Assembly (NCBI GenBank): GCA_000697475.1
Contig: JNEU01001161.1
Location: forward strand, 272,290-336,289
DNA from: Lichtheimia corymbifera B2541
Lineage: Eukaryota > Mucoromycota > Mucoromycetes > Mucorales > Lichtheimiaceae
DNA length: 64,000 nt
Direction: 5' to 3'
Shown here one piece after another: positions 60,791-64,000 of this stretch. The notes below the pieces were generated by a model. That model searched no databases and was not told the origin of the DNA. It saw only the letters and a program-made list of their open reading frames with translations. Made by a program: the position numbers and the translations under genes. Positions within the stretch are counted from its first letter, which is position 1; the number at the start of each line of letters is the position of its first letter.

Positions 60791-61900
60791 GTTACTTGCA
60801 GCAACAACTTGTTTTGATGCATACGGATCCCAATGGATGGGGTACCATATCAGCTACCAAGTACATCGCAGAACAAGCAATCTTCACCTGTTTGAGACCA
60901 CGATACAATGACCAAGAAGAGATACACCAACGGCCGAATGGAAAAACGAAGCATATTAGCTGCAATATTGAACTTGCAATGTTTATGATGGCTGGATGGA
61001 ATCAAGTGCAGTGACAAGATATCCTGGATGTTGCTTTGGTTACTTGGCGCGTCGTCGTCAGGAACGATGGATTGTGTCGCGTGGATACGGATGAGGATGA
61101 CGATGGATTGGATGGAGTTGAGTAAGGGTTCATATACTTGACAAAAGGTGCTGTTCAGCCATGGATGATATTGGACTACTCGATTCAATGCATGCAGCCA
61201 CTATTTCGCAATCAAGGATGAAGGATGATTATGACCGCAGCAACCAAGGATACATTAGCACCATTGCCTCTGTTGTCTCTATCTGATTCACCCGTTTCTC
61301 AATGCGGTTCCTTTATCGTAATTGTTCCATAAACGTCCACACTACCATACACTATTCCTCGGCTATTTTATTGAATGAAAATGGGGATTTGACATAATAT
61401 TTAGGAGGGTATCGTACTATAAGCTCATGTGTGAAAGATGTGGATCACTTGGTTGGTTTCTGGATTGAAAGGGGACATTGAGAGCGCGATTGGATCATTT
61501 ATGTACATCATTGTGTCGAGATGCTGTTGTTTTGTCGCATCATTGTTACATTCGCTAAAGCTTACTAGTTCACTGCTGATAATTGATACTAAATTTGAGA
61601 GTGATGATGCTCAAGAGAGAGTGAGCTGTGATACAATCTGGCACGAGTATATGAACAAAACATGCTTGTTATGCCATGGTGTTATCTTATGCAGCCTTAT
61701 ATAAGAACGAAGCAGTCCAAGTTTATCATAAGCGGACCTTACTATAGGGCGTATAGGTGAAACCATCCATTTATGCACTGTCCACCAATAGGATCACCCT
61801 TCAACTCCTGCCCCTGGGCTTGTGGCACCATCCAAGCCCTTCTGCATCTTTAGCTCCAATATGAGTGAGGCGATTGACCATGAACAAAGACCACCTTTCA
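60791..61900. other. Non-coding or relic sequence between repeats
   Basis: Contains the tail of a 123-codon frame ending at 61014 (DPNGWGTISATKYIAEQA...) that might be a relic of a coding sequence, and a frame at 61438-61704 without motifs. No gene is supported. Confidence 0.35.
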
Positions 61901-61939
61901 TATAGCATCACGCTGACAGCATATGTAAAACATAAAATT

Positions 61940-62070
61940 GCCTGTATCTCTAAACTTTACAATGAAACGTGGGGTGTTCAATCGAACAAAGTTGCGCGGC
62001 GGGGTCAAGCGCACCTTGTGTGCAAGTTTCACGATCGTCGTGGCCATTCTCAGATTCACCCAATGTCACC
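61940..62070 (+). repeat. Extra, isolated copy of the satellite monomer
   Basis: Repeats the block order of the 59.3-60.4 kb units: CTCTAAACTTTACAATGAAAC, ACAAAGTTG, CTTGTGTGCAAGTTTC and GGCCATTCTCAGAT. It lies 1.6 kb from the main array and forms the left half of the inverted repeat. Confidence 0.75.
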
Positions 62071-62180
62071 ACCAGCCTCGTTGAAAAAATTCAAGAGGTC
62101 GACCCAAGATCCACTTTGGCTGGCGGTGACATTGCGAAATCTAGGATCGGCTAGCCTGATCGTGGAACTTGCACCCAAGG
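62014..62180. repeat. Inverted repeat, ~65-bp arms
   Basis: The left arm, 62014 to about 62080, is complementary to the right arm, about 62117-62180: CCTTGTGTGCAAGTTTCACG pairs with the reverse complement CCTTGGGTGCAAGTTCCACG, and AATGTCACCACCAGCC pairs with AATGTCACCGCCAGCC. Arms are roughly 75-80% identical with an ~35-bp spacer, and could form a hairpin. The right arm abuts the LINE poly(A). Confidence 0.85.
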
Positions 62181-64000
62181 TTTTTTTTTTTTTTTTTTTG
62201 TATTACATGGTTTTTATTTAGGGCTTGGTGACCCATAAATGTGTATCGAAGTTTTATGTGATGGTAGGGGGGACAATGGTAGGATGGCGGGCAATGAGGG
62301 CAAGAAGGCGGCTGCATGCGTGAGTGTGATTCCAAAGTTGTTGGTCAATGATACATCGCCAGTGAGTGTGCCATATCGTTTGCAAGATGAGACCCAAACG
62401 GTCGACGTGATTGTAACAAAAGTCCATACGAGAGATCGTTTGAAAATGAATCGCCTGCCATGCCATCTCTGGTGTAACCGAGGATGGTGCCTGAATGAGT
62501 ACAAGAGCATCATGCCAAAAGGTGCGTTTCGGGTGGCAGTCGAGAATCATGTGTTGTATAGTTTCTGGAGCGTTGTTGCAAATACGACACACTGGTGTAG
62601 GATGTTTGACCGGTTGGATGCGGTGAAGGAAAGAGCTGGTAGACACATGCTGAATAAGGATACGCCACCAAGTCGTGCGTGAGCCATGTGGTAGTCTTAG
62701 CCGCCAAAAACGTTTCCAATTAGACGAACTCAATGTGCTTCGTGATGGTAAGGATGTGGATCGTCTCCAGTGGTCACGTAGTTGCCCAGGAGTTGCGTGT
62801 TGAAGGAGTATCGATGAAGATGAGCGAGACGAGGAGGAGGTGGTGGTGGATGTCGAGGTGATCTTTGTGAGTTGCCAAGATGAAAGGTCTGGCATTGAGG
62901 CATGGAAAGCGATGTTGTTGTTGGGTGTCATCATGTTGCTCAATACCGGATGAAGAGTAATGTCATTGTTGTCAATGGCTAAGAAAGCTTTCACTAAGGC
63001 AACCCGTTTATATCCTTTCTCGCGTTTCTTGATACAATGAGTCCTTGAGCACCATTCATATGCGTCCGATAAAAGAAAGGTACATGGTGGAAGATCGATA
63101 GCAGAGTCTGGGGTCTTGAGGAAGAAATGTGACAAGGGTAAGGTAAGTAAAGAGCGTGTATCTAAACTAGCGATTGGGAAAGGGGGTAATCTAGCTAAGA
63201 GACGGATGAGGAGTTGAAAATGGGGATAAGGTTTTGTGAGTTGATTTAATGGGGGAAGGGAGAGAAAGAAGGTGTACAAAGAAGGTTGTCCTGTATATAA
63301 GTGGAAGAGGTAGACGATATATCGGGTAATGAAAGGAGGATTGGGGTCATTGGGTTTGTGATGGAGGAGTCGTTGAAGATAAATGTGGTGAAGGGCAAGC
63401 TGTTGGTCATGTATGTCAACTAAACCTAAGCCGCCTTTATCCCTAGGTTGGCAACACCATTGCCAGCTGGGATGAGGAAAGAATTGAAGGACATACTTAC
63501 GAACAAGAGATTGGCATTTGTTGATCCAAGAAGCAGGCACGACACATACACGAAGTACATGCCACAAGCGTGATAGTAGCAATGAGTTGGCCACCGTAGC
63601 TCTACCGAGGATTGACAAGTTCCGGTGATTGAGGTATGCGACTTGGTTCTTAATCTTGATGTAAAGTTGGTCGAGGAAGTTGTTGAGTTGGTCAGGTGTA
63701 TGATAAATAGGATAACCTAAATAGGTGATAGCAGATGTACTTGTCCGATCATGCCAAGTAGTTGCCATTGGTCGTAGTAGGGATATCCAAGCTTCATGAG
63801 GGACACCAGAGAGAGAGAAAACCACGGTCTTGTTAAGATTGACGGACGCATTAGACGCCAAACCATACACTTGAAGATGTTGCATGAGCCGCCGCCATTC
63901 CGAAGGGTCCTTGAGGAAAACTAACAGATCATCGGCATAAGCCAACAATTTGAGAGGGGGTACTTCTGTGAATTTTGTCTTGTGACAAAAATGGAGACGT
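62181..64000 (-). mobile_element. 3' part of a LINE (non-LTR retrotransposon)
   Basis: The element is on the minus strand and continues past the right edge. A 19-bp T run (62181-62199, the poly(A) tail on the element strand) defines its 3' end, an AATAAA signal lies ~13 bp before the tail (62213-62218), and a ~54-bp 3' UTR separates it from the stop codon. The tail joins directly to the right arm of the inverted repeat. The 5' end and target-site duplication are not visible. Confidence 0.9.
62254..64000 (-). CDS. LINE ORF2 C-terminal half: reverse transcriptase and zinc-binding domain (5' truncated by the window)
   Basis: A single uninterrupted frame from the edge to TAA at 62254-62256, 582 codons visible. 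It enters within the RT palm: LKLLAYADDLLVFL carries the catalytic YADD box, followed by the thumb (YLGYPIYH, RATVANSLLLSRLWH) and the LINE-typical PRDKGGLGLVDIHDQQLALHH. The C-terminal third has a zf-RVT module: FWRLRLPHGSRTTWWRIL, then CRICNNAPETIQHMILDC. No RNase H motif was seen. Absence of stops or frameshifts suggests a recent, possibly active copy. Confidence 0.92.
   Translation of the reverse strand, partial: RLHFCHKTKFTEVPPLKLLAYADDLLVFLKDPSEWRRLMQHLQVYGLASNASVNLNKTVVFSLSGVPHEAWISLLRPMATTWHDRTSTSAITYLGYPIYHTPDQLNNFLDQLYIKIKNQVAYLNHRNLSILGRATVANSLLLSRLWHVLRVCVVPASWINKCQSLVRKYVLQFFPHPSWQWCCQPRDKGGLGLVDIHDQQLALHHIYLQRLLHHKPNDPNPPFITRYIVYLFHLYTGQPSLYTFFLSLPPLNQLTKPYPHFQLLIRLLARLPPFPIASLDTRSLLTLPLSHFFLKTPDSAIDLPPCTFLLSDAYEWCSRTHCIKKREKGYKRVALVKAFLAIDNNDITLHPVLSNMMTPNNNIAFHASMPDLSSWQLTKITSTSTTTSSSSRSSSSILLQHATPGQLRDHWRRSTSLPSRSTLSSSNWKRFWRLRLPHGSRTTWWRILIQHVSTSSFLHRIQPVKHPTPVCRICNNAPETIQHMILDCHPKRTFWHDALVLIQAPSSVTPEMAWQAIHFQTISRMDFCYNHVDRLGLILQTIWHTHWRCIIDQQLWNHTHACSRLLALIARHPTIVPPTIT

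Noticed and set aside
60643..61014. 123-codon ORF in the repeat tract
   Set aside because: It overlaps the direct duplication and has no recognised domain; a relic is possible but unsupported.

Overview
The window is nuclear DNA of a filamentous fungus, most likely an early-diverging one (Mucoromycota, Mucorales-like). Genes on both strands are cut by many short introns of about 50-90 nt with GTAAG-type donors and TAG/CAG acceptors, intergenic DNA is AT-rich with microsatellites, and the gene set mixes fungal signatures (Rom2-type RhoGEF, Yap/Pap1-type bZIP, Cym1 protease) with families missing from model yeasts (Integrator subunit 4, FYR-domain factor, BRI3-like protein). No rRNA, tRNA or CRISPR was found. 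Gene models were built by joining frames across plausible splice sites; where I give exon limits I checked phase by hand, but none is confirmed by RNA.

Left part (1-25 kb), almost all on the minus strand: a partial plus-strand 3' end, a WD40 protein, an UNC93-like membrane protein, a bZIP factor with a degenerate C-terminal cysteine domain, a secreted/membrane periplasmic-binding-like protein, a plus-strand DedA/TMEM64 protein, a small BRI3-like protein, a FYR-domain nuclear protein and a large DEP-DH-PH-CNH Rho1 exchange factor.

Middle (26-42 kb): L-lactate dehydrogenase, a membrane-anchored alpha/beta-hydrolase, a 14-TM-type MFS exporter, an AMP-forming acyl-CoA ligase, a membrane GNAT acetyltransferase, a NIPA magnesium transporter and the mitochondrial presequence protease Cym1/PreP. 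Hydrolase, exporter, ligase and acetyltransferase sit together and could form a small metabolic neighbourhood, but this is inference.

Right part (42-59 kb): two HET-like domain paralogs in opposite orientation enclose IMPACT/Yih1, INTS4, SNF5, two inverted hotdog thioesterase paralogs (one with an altered active-site motif) and a DUF1399 glycine-rich protein. INTS4 and SNF5 are divergent from a 202-bp shared promoter; several gene pairs converge with stop codons only 9-43 bp apart.

Right edge (59.3-64 kb): a repeat-rich tract with two copies of a ~520-bp higher-order repeat of three diverged ~175-bp monomers, another direct duplication, an inverted repeat built from the same monomer, and directly against it the poly(A) end of a LINE whose reverse-transcriptase frame is open to the window edge. 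In Mucoromycotina, LINE-rich tracts mark pericentric DNA, so this end may approach such a region.
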